Part shown: in pieces, positions 7,155 to 14,189 of the stretch | How positions within the stretch are numbered: the first letter of the stretch is position 1 | Layout of the letters: every line of letters begins with the position of its first letter | DNA from: Rickettsiales bacterium | GTDB taxonomy: Bacteria > Pseudomonadota > Alphaproteobacteria > Methylaequorales > Methylaequoraceae | Direction: 5' to 3' | DNA length: 17,273 bases | Assembly: GCA_002710765.1 (NCBI GenBank) | Contig: PALK01000061.1 | Span: forward strand, 1 to 17,273 | Notes under the pieces: generated by a model | The model's database searches: none | Told to the model about the DNA's origin: nothing | What the model saw: only the letters and a program-made list of their open reading frames with translations | Program-made: the position numbers and the translations under genes

Positions 7155-7160
7155 ATTATA
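7155..7160 (-). promoter_or_regulatory. Candidate -10 box (TATAAT) upstream of the DUF4177-like gene
   Basis: A perfect TATAAT on the minus strand lies about 80 bases upstream of the GTG start at 7072. No convincing -35 was found at 16-18 bases. In DNA this AT-rich such hexamers occur by chance, so support comes mainly from position in the 174-base gap upstream of the gene group. Confidence 0.3.
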
Positions 7161-7246
7161 ATATTTGTAAAACTCTTAAAGGAATGAAAAAACTATTTAG
7201 CTTACAAATCAATACTAAATTAAATTAATAATAAGAAAAAAAGTCT

Positions 7247-7591
7247 TCATTTATTAATATATTCTAAAACCTTTTCTGGTGGTCTACAAATAACATAAAT
7301 ATGTCCATTGAAAAAGATTGGTCTTTGAATACATTTTGGATAATTTATAAGAAAATCAGCAATTTTTTCTTTATTAGAAGTATCAAAAAAATTTTCTTTA
7401 AAGTCTGGTTCACACTTTCTAACCAAACTTTCTAGAGGTCCCTCTAAATTATCAATTAAAAATTGTATTTTCTTTTTTTTAATTTCTATTTTTGAATACT
7501 CAAAAATTTCAAACTTAATTTTTTGTTGATTGAGTAACTTCAAACACTCTCTTGATTTAGAACAACGATTATTATGAAATAGTTCAAACAT
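7247..7591 (-). CDS. ArsC-family (glutaredoxin-dependent arsenate-reductase-like) protein
   Basis: This thioredoxin-fold reductase of the ArsC/YfgD group has 114 residues, the usual length. The nucleophile C10 sits in NNRCSKSRECL. R58 (SLVRKC), R90 (IQRPI) and R103 (CRPPE) are present. Spacings C10-R58 (48) and R90-R103 (13) equal those of the R773 ArsC residues C12-R60 and R94-R107, so the anion-binding set appears intact. RPIFFNGHIYVICRPPEKVLEYI is the usual C-terminal strand and helix. Members of this family without an ars operon are common, and no arsR or arsenite pump is nearby, so arsenate as the real substrate is uncertain. The start abuts the stop of the 49-residue gene directly, with no gap. 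Confidence 0.88.
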   Translation of the reverse strand: MFELFHNNRCSKSRECLKLLNQQKIKFEIFEYSKIEIKKKKIQFLIDNLEGPLESLVRKCEPDFKENFFDTSNKEKIADFLINYPKCIQRPIFFNGHIYVICRPPEKVLEYINK

Positions 7592-7741
7592 TTAATTTTT
7601 CTTTTTTTCTTTAAGTATAAATTCAAAAGTTTTTATTATTTTCTTATATCTATCACTTTTAATATATCTTTCTCTTTCAATATCATCCATTTCATCTCTC
7701 ATAAACCTTTCAAATTGTTGATGAATACTTTCTTTATTCAT
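7592..7741 (-). CDS. Small charged helical protein upstream of the ArsC-like gene (49 aa)
   Basis: The ATG is at 7741-7739 and the TAA at 7594-7592, immediately followed by the ATG of the ArsC-like gene. The product begins MNKESIHQQFERFMRDEMDD and continues IERERYIKSDRYKKIIKTFEFILKEKKKN. It is almost all helix-forming and charged, with no membrane segment or cysteine. I do not recognise it. Direct abutment with arsC and a promoter-like extended -10 at 7816-7824 suggest a two-gene unit. No clear Shine-Dalgarno sequence precedes it. Confidence 0.55.
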   Translation of the reverse strand: MNKESIHQQFERFMRDEMDDIERERYIKSDRYKKIIKTFEFILKEKKKN

Positions 7742-7815
7742 TTTTTAATTTATTTGTTAACTTCTGTTTATAAAAATTACTATTAATATTTAATTTATCT
7801 AATCTTACATACTTC

Positions 7816-7824
7816 ATTATAACA
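7816..7824 (-). promoter_or_regulatory. Extended -10 promoter candidate for the 49-aa/ArsC unit
   Basis: The minus strand reads TGTTATAAT, a perfect -10 hexamer with the extended TGn. It lies about 75 bases upstream of the 49-residue gene. The -35 region is poor, as is common for extended -10 promoters. Confidence 0.4.
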
Positions 7825-7973
7825 TACACTTTATTATGTTTTGAGTTTTTTCATACTCTTTCAATATAGTAATTTTTAAGTCTTTAAATTCAATTTATTT
7901 TTTTTATAGCTATTAAATTAAAGTTTTCTTCAATACCATGTATTTTTCTTCTTATTCTTTCTAAAACTTTCAT
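7817..7973 (-). pseudogene. Possible broken small gene (frameshifted, about 51 codons)
   Basis: From the ATG at 7973 the minus strand encodes MKVLERIRRKIHGIEENFNL then IAIKKIN, and stops at TGA (7890-7892). One base further the reading resumes as EFKDLKITILKEYEKTQNII and ends at TAA (7817-7819). Deleting one T at the AATT near 7890 would join the two into a charged helical protein of about 51 residues. Both parts look like coding sequence, but composition alone can mislead in AT-rich DNA. No family was recognised. It could be a relic, a sequencing indel, or chance. Confidence 0.33.
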
Positions 7974-7995
7974 AAAAATAAAGTATTAATATTTT

Positions 7996-8715
7996 CTAAT
8001 AATTAAAATGGATATTATTTTTTTGATTCGATGAAAAAAAATAAGTCCAACCATAAATTGATACTAAAGAATATTTATTTCTCATAAAATATTTATAAAT
8101 TTTATTTTCTAATGGTGGACATTTTCTATCATGAATCTCAATTGAGACTAACTCTGGTCTATACATATCTATTTTAAAACCTGCCAAAACGTCCTCCTCA
8201 TAACCTTCAACATCAATATTTAAGTAATCTATATTTTTTACTTTATTTATTTTCAAGATCTCATCTAAAGTTAATTGTTTAATTTTTTTTATACTAGGCT
8301 CCTTATTTACACTTTTTTTTGTGAATAAACTAAACTTTTTATTGACGGTATTCATTGTGCAGTTGTCATAAAAAATATATGCATTTACAGTATCTTTTTT
8401 ACTTCCAACACTAAGATTTAAATTAATATCTTTTTTTCTGAGTAAATTATTTAACTTTATACTTCTTTCAGAAATATCTACTTTTATACCAGTCCAATTT
8501 CTTTTATATAGTTTAAAAGTTAAGGAGCCATTCTTAGGAAGATTACATCCTATATCCACATAAAAACCTTTTTTGATATTTTTAAAAAAAGATTCAACGA
8601 ACAGATCTTCACCAAATGTTTCAGCATACGAAGTTTTACTTTCGCTAAAAAAATTCTTAAAGACATCATAAATAAATGTCGATTTAATCTTTTTTCTAAT
8701 TTTTTTTAAATACAA
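7996..8715 (-). CDS. FkbM-family SAM-dependent methyltransferase
   Basis: The protein is predicted to O-methylate a sugar or similar acceptor; the acceptor is unknown. Its 239 residues carry ETFGEDLFVESFF at the N-terminus, then the SAM-binding motif I GFYVDIGCNLPKNGS (residues 50-64) and the acidic motif GIKVDISERS. Then come TLDEIL and NIDYLNIDVEGYEEDVLAGF, the FkbM (Methyltransf_21) signature, and PELVSIEIHD. The start is TTG at 8715, because the frame has a TGA just upstream and no nearer ATG. The basic N-terminus (MYLKKIRKKIKS) could lie against the membrane. No glycosyltransferase is adjacent, so no pathway is evident. It stands alone, with gaps of about 250 and 84 bases. Confidence 0.88.
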   Translation of the reverse strand: MYLKKIRKKIKSTFIYDVFKNFFSESKTSYAETFGEDLFVESFFKNIKKGFYVDIGCNLPKNGSLTFKLYKRNWTGIKVDISERSIKLNNLLRKKDINLNLSVGSKKDTVNAYIFYDNCTMNTVNKKFSLFTKKSVNKEPSIKKIKQLTLDEILKINKVKNIDYLNIDVEGYEEDVLAGFKIDMYRPELVSIEIHDRKCPPLENKIYKYFMRNKYSLVSIYGWTYFFSSNQKNNIHFNY

Positions 8716-8799
8716 ATTATTTGCTCAAAATATTTTTATTAATAATAAATAAAACATAATTCAAATATTTTTTTTATGGAAAATTTTACCATTTTATAT

Positions 8800-8928
8800 T
8801 TAATTACGTTTAATTTCGTGGCTATTATTAAATATTTCTGGAATTCTATTAAGTTTTTTTTTATAACTTGAAACCATTCCATAAATAATTAATAAAAATA
8901 AAATAATTAAAGGTAAAAATTTTTTCAT
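8800..8928 (-). CDS. Putative 42-aa single-pass membrane peptide
   Basis: The ATG is at 8928 and the TAA at 8800-8802. The product starts MKKFLPLIILFLLIIYGMVS and continues SYKKKLNRIPEIFNNSHEIKRN: one hydrophobic segment behind a lysine pair, then a basic soluble tail. It could be a small membrane protein or a leader-like peptide. There is no Shine-Dalgarno sequence and no recognised family. Hydrophobic codons are common by chance in AT-rich DNA, so confidence is moderate to low. Confidence 0.4.
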   Translation of the reverse strand: MKKFLPLIILFLLIIYGMVSSYKKKLNRIPEIFNNSHEIKRN

Positions 8929-8998
8929 AAAGTTGAAATATTAAACTATTTTAAAATAAATAGATAATTTTAATTAATTATTAAAAGCTTTTTAATTA

Positions 8999-9631
8999 TT
9001 AAGATTTAAATAAAAACACTATATCCTTTGAATATATTTCAAACTTCCAATCTCTTTGAGATGCAATAATCTTGAAAGTTTTTTCATTGTAAAAAACTAC
9101 ATGCGTTGGATCTCTTCTGTAATACCAGTTTTCAAATAAATCATCTGAAGTCATAAAACAAGTCATCAAAGCTATAATTCCTTTCGGTTTTAATAATTTA
9201 TTTAATAAGTTAAATTCATAGAATGGATTGAAAAAGTGTTCTGCAACTTCACTGCATGTTATAAAATCATATTTTCTCTTTAAATTTTTTTTATTAGGAT
9301 AAAAAAAAGGATCATAAAGTTCTAACTTAAAGCCTGATATACTTAATATATCAGCTAAAACTGGTACATGACCACAACCAAAATCGAGTCCGACATCATT
9401 ATTTGAAATTTTTTTTACTAAAGGATTTGAAAGCTTTGATAAAAATTTCCTATATCCTAGATGGTTCAGATCATTTTCGTGCTTTAAATAATGCTGTTTC
9501 TCTAGTTTTGAATCTAAAAAATTTTTTTTGTCTAAAAACTTTGCATTGCAAAAATTACATTTCCAATATTTTTTTTCTTTTAGGACAACAAAAACTTTAG
9601 CTGAGTAGTTATGACATACAATACATTTCAA
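8999..9631 (-). CDS. Class I SAM-dependent methyltransferase with N-terminal zinc ribbon
   Basis: The 210-residue protein starts with a four-cysteine zinc ribbon: C3-x2-C6 (KCIVC) and C25-x2-C28 (KCNFC). A Rossmann methyltransferase domain follows. Motif I is VGLDFGCGHVPVLA (residues 80-93), then LELYDPF with the acidic residue after strand 2, YDFITCSEVAEHFFNPFYEF (motif II/post-II, with E-x-x-E-H), LLKPKGIIALMT, and WYYRRDPTHVVFYNEKTF. This layout (CxxC ribbon plus Methyltransf_23-like core, RRDPTHV) occurs in many bacteria without a proven substrate. It is the last gene of the same-strand group containing the metallophosphoesterase, 38 bases upstream. Confidence 0.83.
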   Translation of the reverse strand: MKCIVCHNYSAKVFVVLKEKKYWKCNFCNAKFLDKKNFLDSKLEKQHYLKHENDLNHLGYRKFLSKLSNPLVKKISNNDVGLDFGCGHVPVLADILSISGFKLELYDPFFYPNKKNLKRKYDFITCSEVAEHFFNPFYEFNLLNKLLKPKGIIALMTCFMTSDDLFENWYYRRDPTHVVFYNEKTFKIIASQRDWKFEIYSKDIVFLFKS

Positions 9632-9669
9632 AACTTTTTTAGATTATCACATTAATATTAAAATAGAAA

Positions 9670-10734
9670 TTAAATTGAGTCCTGTTTATTTGAAATTAAA
9701 AATTTAACAATTTCATTATTTGATCCTAGTCTCATTTTAGGTCCCCAACAGCCACATCCTGAAGAAACATAAAGTTTAGAATTTAGTTTTTTATACAAAC
9801 CATAAATATACTTAAATTGTAATTTGACAAAAAAGTTAAAAGGGAAAATTTGTCCATTATGTGTATGACCTGATAGCATTAAGTCTACTCTTTCATGAAA
9901 AATCTCCCATAAAGTAGGCTTGTGTACCACAATAAGATTAAAGAAATTATCTTGAACTAAATTTTCAGCAATTTTTTTTTGTGAATCTAGTTTTTGATTA
10001 TCACTTATTCCAATAATATTGATATTTTCTATTTTATGGGCGTTATTATCTAAAAAATTTATATCAAATTTTTTTAGTTTTTTTAATTTTTTTTTATAAT
10101 CTTTAATATAATATTCATGATTACCACTAATAAAAAAAACTGGTTTTCCTAAATTTTGAAGTATGCATAAATTTTGCAAGTCAAATGTACTTGAATCTAT
10201 TAAATCTCCTCCAATCAATAAAAAATCAAATTTTAAATTATTAATTTTTAAATAAATTTTTTCTAAATAATTTTTAGAATTAGTTCCTAAATGCATGTCA
10301 CTTAAAAATATTACTTTAGTATCGTTCTTAACTTTTGAACTAATAATTTTAATGCTTTTTAACTTTATTAATCTTCCATTAATTAAACTTAAAATAGTTA
10401 TCGTAATAATTAATGAGATACAAAAAATACCTAATTCAAATGAATTTAAGAAATTAAAATTATTTATTATTAGACCTAAATTTACTATCCAAAAAGATAT
10501 AAAACCTATACCCATTCCCTCATATACAAAAAGTTTTAAAATAAAAACTGTATTCTGAGATTTAAAATAAAATAAAATTATTAAATAAAAAAAAAAGGTT
10601 AAAAAAAATGAAGAGACTTCAAAAATATTTCTTTGGAATAAAAATTTATTTAAAACACTAAATGGATAAACATAAATAAAGTAAGTAATTAAAAATAAAG
10701 AAGTATAAAAAAGTAACTGTCGTAAATTAATCAT
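9670..10734 (-). CDS. Membrane-anchored metallophosphoesterase (YkuE/YaeI type)
   Basis: This is a calcineurin-like phosphoesterase with about four N-terminal membrane segments (LLFYTSLFLITYFIYVYPF; FFLTFFFYLIILFYF; a third near residues 75-90; LGIFCISLIITITILSLI). The catalytic domain runs from about residue 140. The full metal-binding set is present: SDMHLG (D, H), GGDLID (D), SGNHEYY (N, H), VVHKP (H), and SGHTHNGQIFPF (H, H). It ends with VSSGCGCWGPKMRLGSNNEI, the normal C-terminus. Homologues include YkuE-like enzymes and UDP-2,3-diacylglucosamine hydrolases (LpxG) of the lipid A pathway, so a membrane lipid or lipid-linked substrate is possible; sequence alone does not settle it. It lies 36 bases after the VWA gene. 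Confidence 0.87.
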   Translation of the reverse strand: MINLRQLLFYTSLFLITYFIYVYPFSVLNKFLFQRNIFEVSSFFLTFFFYLIILFYFKSQNTVFILKLFVYEGMGIGFISFWIVNLGLIINNFNFLNSFELGIFCISLIITITILSLINGRLIKLKSIKIISSKVKNDTKVIFLSDMHLGTNSKNYLEKIYLKINNLKFDFLLIGGDLIDSSTFDLQNLCILQNLGKPVFFISGNHEYYIKDYKKKLKKLKKFDINFLDNNAHKIENINIIGISDNQKLDSQKKIAENLVQDNFFNLIVVHKPTLWEIFHERVDLMLSGHTHNGQIFPFNFFVKLQFKYIYGLYKKLNSKLYVSSGCGCWGPKMRLGSNNEIVKFLISNKQDSI

Positions 10735-10770
10735 TATTTAAATATAATTTATATGCGTTATTAAAAAATT

Positions 10771-11958
10771 TTATTTCTTTGATAAAATTTTTGTACCTTC
10801 GTCTATTCCTTTAAGGCTAAGAGGTACCATTCTATTTGAGAATATTTCTTTAATTATATTTGTTGATTGTGAAAACTTCCAATGTTTCTTTGGGGTTGGA
10901 TTTATCCATAAATTAGATGGCCATTGATTTATTGCTCTGTTTAACCAGACCTGTCCAGTTTCTTCATTAAAATGTTCGTTTCCACCTCCAGGTGCTAATA
11001 TTTCGTAAGGACTCATAGATGCGTCACCAACAAAAATACACTTGTATTCCTTTCCGTAAGTTCTTAAAATTTCTGAAGTTGAAAATTGCTCAGACCATCT
11101 TCTCGAATTATTTTTCCATACTCCTTCATATAAACAATTATGAAAATAAAAATATTTTATATTTTTAAATGCATTTTTCGCAGCAGAAAATAAATTTTCT
11201 ACTTTGACAATATGATTATCCATTGAACCGCCTACATCTAAAAAGAGTAGTATTTTAATAGTATTTTCTCTTTCTTTTCTTGTCTTTATATCTAAATAAC
11301 CATTTTTTGCTGTATTGGATATTGTCTCAGCAATATCTAATTCTTCTTGTGAACCAATTCTTGCCCATTGTCTTAATCTTTTTAAAGCTACCTGTAACCC
11401 CCTTGTGTCAAGCTCTCTAGTATCATCAAAGTTTCTGAAAATGCGTTTATCCCATACTTTGATGGCTTTGCTATGTCGCCGAGTTTCTTGACCAATTCTT
11501 ATTCCTTCTGGGTTATATCCATATGCTCCAAAAGGTGATGTACCCGATGTTCCAATCCATTTATTTCCACCTTGATGTTTTTTTTTCTGTTCTTTTAATC
11601 TCTTCTTGAGAGCTTCCATCAATTTTTCAAAACCACCAAGTGACTTAATTTTATTTATTTCTTCGTCTGAAAAATGTTTATTTAACATTTTTTGAAGCCA
11701 TTCTTTTGGAACATTAAGAGATTTTAAAATATCATCTAATTCTATCTTCTCAATTGATTTAAAGTATTCCCCAAAAATCAAATCAAATCTATCTATCAAC
11801 CTTTCATCTTTTACCAAAGTAGCACGAGCTAGATAATAAAATTTATTAACATCATATTGAATAAAATCCAAATCAATGGCATTTAAAAATGAAAGAAATT
11901 CATTTAGTGAGACTGGTATTTTAGAATTTTTTAATTTTAAAAAAAAACCTAAAAACAT
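10771..11958 (-). CDS. CoxE-type VWA-domain protein, partner of a MoxR ATPase
   Basis: The 395-residue cytoplasmic protein has an N-terminal helical region (PVSLNEFLSFLNAID near residue 15), then a basic linker and a Gly-rich segment (GTSGTSPFGAYGYNPEG near 137-153). A C-terminal von Willebrand A domain follows. Its metal site reads FLDVGGSMDNH (D241, S245, giving D-x-G-G-S), the form usual in COG3825-like proteins, with a further acidic residue in FVGDASMSPYE (D312). Such proteins pair with MoxR AAA+ ATPases to assemble or insert cofactors, as CoxE with CoxD in carbon monoxide dehydrogenase maturation. No cox structural genes are present, so the client is unknown. It starts three bases after the ATPase gene. 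Confidence 0.9.
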   Translation of the reverse strand: MFLGFFLKLKNSKIPVSLNEFLSFLNAIDLDFIQYDVNKFYYLARATLVKDERLIDRFDLIFGEYFKSIEKIELDDILKSLNVPKEWLQKMLNKHFSDEEINKIKSLGGFEKLMEALKKRLKEQKKKHQGGNKWIGTSGTSPFGAYGYNPEGIRIGQETRRHSKAIKVWDKRIFRNFDDTRELDTRGLQVALKRLRQWARIGSQEELDIAETISNTAKNGYLDIKTRKERENTIKILLFLDVGGSMDNHIVKVENLFSAAKNAFKNIKYFYFHNCLYEGVWKNNSRRWSEQFSTSEILRTYGKEYKCIFVGDASMSPYEILAPGGGNEHFNEETGQVWLNRAINQWPSNLWINPTPKKHWKFSQSTNIIKEIFSNRMVPLSLKGIDEGTKILSKK

Positions 11959-11961
11959 ACT

Positions 11962-12801
11962 TTATTGATTTCCTCTCGACATAAAAGCAAGTTGCTCAAA
12001 AAGATGAATATCTTGTTCATTTTTGATAAGAGCTCCATGAAGTTTAGGAAGTAAATCTTTTTCATTCTTTTTCAAGTCTTCCACTTTTATATCTTCGATC
12101 AATAATAATTTTATCCAATCAAGAGCCTCTGATGTTGATGGTTTTTTCTTCAATCCAGGAACTTCTCTTATCTCAAAGAATCTGTTAAGAGCAGAATCTA
12201 ATAAAGATTTTTTTATTTTTGGAAAGTGAACCTCAACTATTTTTTTCAAGGTAATAATATCTGGAAATTGAATGTAGTGAAAAAAACATCTTCTCAAAAA
12301 AGCCTCTGGTAATTCCTTTTCATTATTTGATGTAATTATAACAATTGGTTTATTTTTAGCTTTAACTAGTTTTCCAGTTTCATATACATAAAACTCCATC
12401 CTATCTAATTCTTGTAAAAGATCATTTGGAAATTCTATATCAGCTTTATCTATCTCATCAATCAATAATACTGTTTTTTGTTTAGTTTCAAATGCGTTCC
12501 AAATTTTTCCTTTTTTTATATAATTTGAAATATCTTCTATCTTTTCATTGCCTAATTGACTGTCTCTCAACCTACTCAACGCATCATATTCATATAATCC
12601 TTGTTGTGCTTTAGTTGTAGATTTGATATTCCACTCAATAATTTTTAGTTTTAGACTTTTTGCAATTTGTCTTGCAAGTTCAGTTTTTCCGGTACCCGGT
12701 TCACCCTTAACTAGAAGAGGTTTTTCTAAGGCTATTGAAGCATTGACGGCCACTGTTAGGTCTGATGTTGATATATAATCCGTAGTACCTGAAAATTCCA
12801 T
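11962..12801 (-). CDS. MoxR-family AAA+ ATPase
   Basis: This is an ATP-driven chaperone-like ATPase of 279 residues. Walker A is GEPGTGKTE (residues 33-41), Walker B VLLIDEIDKAD (111-121), and sensor 1 IITSNN (155-160). The arginine finger is within FLRRCFFHY (R170/R171), and the family helix-2 insert is present. It forms a pair with the VWA protein three bases downstream, the standard MoxR-VWA arrangement, and both should act on the same client complex. The ATG is preceded by GAGGAG (12811-12816), about nine bases away, one of the better ribosome binding sites here. It lies 48 bases after ytoQ. Confidence 0.93.
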   Translation of the reverse strand: MEFSGTTDYISTSDLTVAVNASIALEKPLLVKGEPGTGKTELARQIAKSLKLKIIEWNIKSTTKAQQGLYEYDALSRLRDSQLGNEKIEDISNYIKKGKIWNAFETKQKTVLLIDEIDKADIEFPNDLLQELDRMEFYVYETGKLVKAKNKPIVIITSNNEKELPEAFLRRCFFHYIQFPDIITLKKIVEVHFPKIKKSLLDSALNRFFEIREVPGLKKKPSTSEALDWIKLLLIEDIKVEDLKKNEKDLLPKLHGALIKNEQDIHLFEQLAFMSRGNQ

Positions 12802-12849
12802 ATTAAAAAACTCCTCATTTTAATAAATTGTATTAATGCTTTTTTAAAA

Positions 12850-13296
12850 CTAAAGGGCTCCATCTAAAATATATTTTAATATTCTTACAACTTGATGCTG
12901 ATCTTTTGCAACAGCTGACGCGAACGCATCTACCTCCTTTAATGCATGCTGATGTTCATCATTATGAATAATAATAATTGATTTATTTAAAGCGGATGCA
13001 TAACCAGCATCGAAAGCTGCGTTCCATTGTTTATATTTTTCTCCAAATTTCACAACCACGACATCACAGTCTTTAATAGATTTTCTAATCTTAATAGAAT
13101 TAATCCTTGCACCTTTATTATCCTTCCAAAAATTTATTTCTTCCTTTCCAAGAATCTCAACTCCACAATTATCTGATGCATCATGATTTGTTGTTGGTGA
13201 AGAAAACTTAATACTTAAATCCTCTTTTTTACAAAGTTGAATGATTTCATCTCTCCAGTTTGTATGAATCTCGCCTGATAAATATACATCTAACAT
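12850..13296 (-). CDS. ytoQ: YtoQ family protein
   Basis: YtoQ proteins are conserved, with a nucleoside 2-deoxyribosyltransferase-like fold and no proven function. At 148 residues it is full length. Family markers include MLDVYLSGEIHTNWRDEI at the N-terminus, FSSPTTNHDASDNCG, a central IRKSIKDCDVVVVKFG, and KYKQWNAAFDAGYASALNKSIIIIH with EVDAFA near the C-terminus. In the deoxyribosyltransferase fold the YLSG loop and the D-x-G-x-A helix line the nucleotide pocket, so nucleotide or base binding is plausible. AGGAAGG seven bases upstream supports the ATG. It heads the ytoQ-moxR-VWA series. Confidence 0.92.
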   Translation of the reverse strand: MLDVYLSGEIHTNWRDEIIQLCKKEDLSIKFSSPTTNHDASDNCGVEILGKEEINFWKDNKGARINSIKIRKSIKDCDVVVVKFGEKYKQWNAAFDAGYASALNKSIIIIHNDEHQHALKEVDAFASAVAKDQHQVVRILKYILDGAL

Positions 13297-13318
13297 TTTA
13301 TTACCTTCCTATAAATTT

Positions 13319-13657
13319 TTATTCATTAAAATCATCATTCTTTTGACGCCTATTTTCTTTGTCAAAATCAATAGTAACACATTCAGAATTTGTAATATAT
13401 TTGAATTTCTTATCATAAATTTTATATCCAAAAACTAAGTTATAATATTTACCACTATAAATAAATTCATAATATTCGTCTGAACGTTCTACTGTTTCAC
13501 CAATAGAATATCTATTTATATAAATATTTAATTTTTTACCTTTTTCAAAATATTTGAGGCAATCTTTTAATAAAACTTTCTTTTCATTTTCAAAATATCC
13601 AGCTTTACCATTAAAAGGTGCGAATAAGAAAATTAAAATAGGTACTATTTTTATCAT
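13319..13657 (-). CDS. Small exported hypothetical protein (112 aa)
   Basis: I do not recognise this protein. A signal peptide is evident (MIKIVPILIFLFAPFNGKAG, with likely cleavage after the GKA). The mature part of about 93 residues contains two cysteines (KDCLKYF, NSECVTI) that could form a disulfide, and beta-rich stretches (LNIYINRYSIGE, YYNLVFGYKIYDKKFKYI). It is probably periplasmic or surface exposed. A palindrome, TTAGTGAACACTAG, lies about 14 bases upstream of the ATG. The gene ends 22 bases before the ytoQ start. Confidence 0.65.
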   Translation of the reverse strand: MIKIVPILIFLFAPFNGKAGYFENEKKVLLKDCLKYFEKGKKLNIYINRYSIGETVERSDEYYEFIYSGKYYNLVFGYKIYDKKFKYITNSECVTIDFDKENRRQKNDDFNE

Positions 13658-13670
13658 TAAGAACTTTTAA

Positions 13671-13684
13671 TTAGTGAACACTAG
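13671..13684. promoter_or_regulatory. Short palindrome upstream of the 112-aa exported protein
   Basis: TTAGTGAACACTAG contains the perfect half sites TAGTG and CACTA with a two-base spacer. It lies 15 bases upstream of the start at 13657 and could be an operator. The spacing is too short for a terminator hairpin. No regulator is known to match. Confidence 0.25.
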
Positions 13685-13711
13685 TTTTTATAAGTAATTT
13701 TTTTGAGTTCT

Positions 13712-14074
13712 TCAATCATAATTAAGATTAACTTTAAAATTACATGTAATAATCAAAACATTGTTATAATTTTTTTTTTTTTTATCAAAGTTTGTAATAA
13801 CTTTTTTTTTCACTTCTCCATTATTATCACAATAACTGTTTAAGTATGATGAAATTTTGCTATTATATTTTTCTAATATGTTTATGTTATATTTATTATT
13901 AAAAATATATTGAAAATTATAATCATCTGATACAAATTTTAAATAACCAAAAGTCATTTGACCGCTGGAACAATTTGGTTGATTTTCCTTAATATTATCA
14001 ATGTCCTCAATTAAACAAAACTCTTTAGCCTGAACATTAATAAAAAAAAAAATAAAAATAAATATTTTTTTCAT
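13712..14074 (-). CDS. Small exported hypothetical protein with 14-base A tract in its coding strand (120 aa)
   Basis: I do not recognise this protein. The N-terminus MKKIFIFIFFFINVQAKEF is a signal peptide with probable cleavage after VQA. The mature part of about 104 residues has four cysteines (EFCLIED, QPNCSSG, NSYCDNN, ITCNFKV), which could make two disulfides, so a periplasmic protein is likely. Near the C-terminus the coding strand holds 14 consecutive A residues (positions 13770-13783), encoding the DKKKKN stretch; slippage there would alter the last 15 or so residues, including the final cysteine. It is the last minus-strand gene before the strand switch. Confidence 0.62.
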   Translation of the reverse strand: MKKIFIFIFFFINVQAKEFCLIEDIDNIKENQPNCSSGQMTFGYLKFVSDDYNFQYIFNNKYNINILEKYNSKISSYLNSYCDNNGEVKKKVITNFDKKKKNYNNVLIITCNFKVNLNYD

Positions 14075-14106
14075 TTAAAAAATTTAATTAATCACCAGTT
14101 AAAAAT

Positions 14107-14156
14107 TATCACCTTGTAATAGTAAATCTTTTGATTGAAGTAAAAGCAAGGTGATA
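14107..14156. repeat. Perfect 10-bp inverted repeat in the gap before the M23 peptidase
   Basis: TATCACCTTG (14107-14116) and CAAGGTGATA (14147-14156) are exact reverse complements separated by 30 bases. A TTGATT (14131-14136) with TACAAA (14155-14160) 18 bases on could be a promoter for the peptidase, placing one arm upstream of -35 and one over the spacer and -10. The pair may be an operator for a regulator binding two sites, or a long-loop RNA hairpin. A perfect 10-base match in this composition, with GC-containing arms, is unlikely to be chance. Confidence 0.5.
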
Positions 14157-14189
14157 CAAAATACAAAATTTAATTTTAATTTAGTTAAA

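Noticed and set aside
7247..7591. Arsenic-resistance operon around the ArsC-like gene
   Set aside because: No arsR, arsB/acr3 or arsH was found in the window; the gene stands only with an unknown 49-aa partner.
8983..8992. Palindrome AAAAGCTTTT after the zinc-ribbon methyltransferase, considered as a terminator
   Set aside because: The stem is almost all A-T with no loop, and the outer arms do not pair; too weak to call.
10295..10558. Plus-strand open frame of 87 codons inside the metallophosphoesterase
   Set aside because: Antisense to the N-terminal membrane region of a clear gene; no ribosome site or family.
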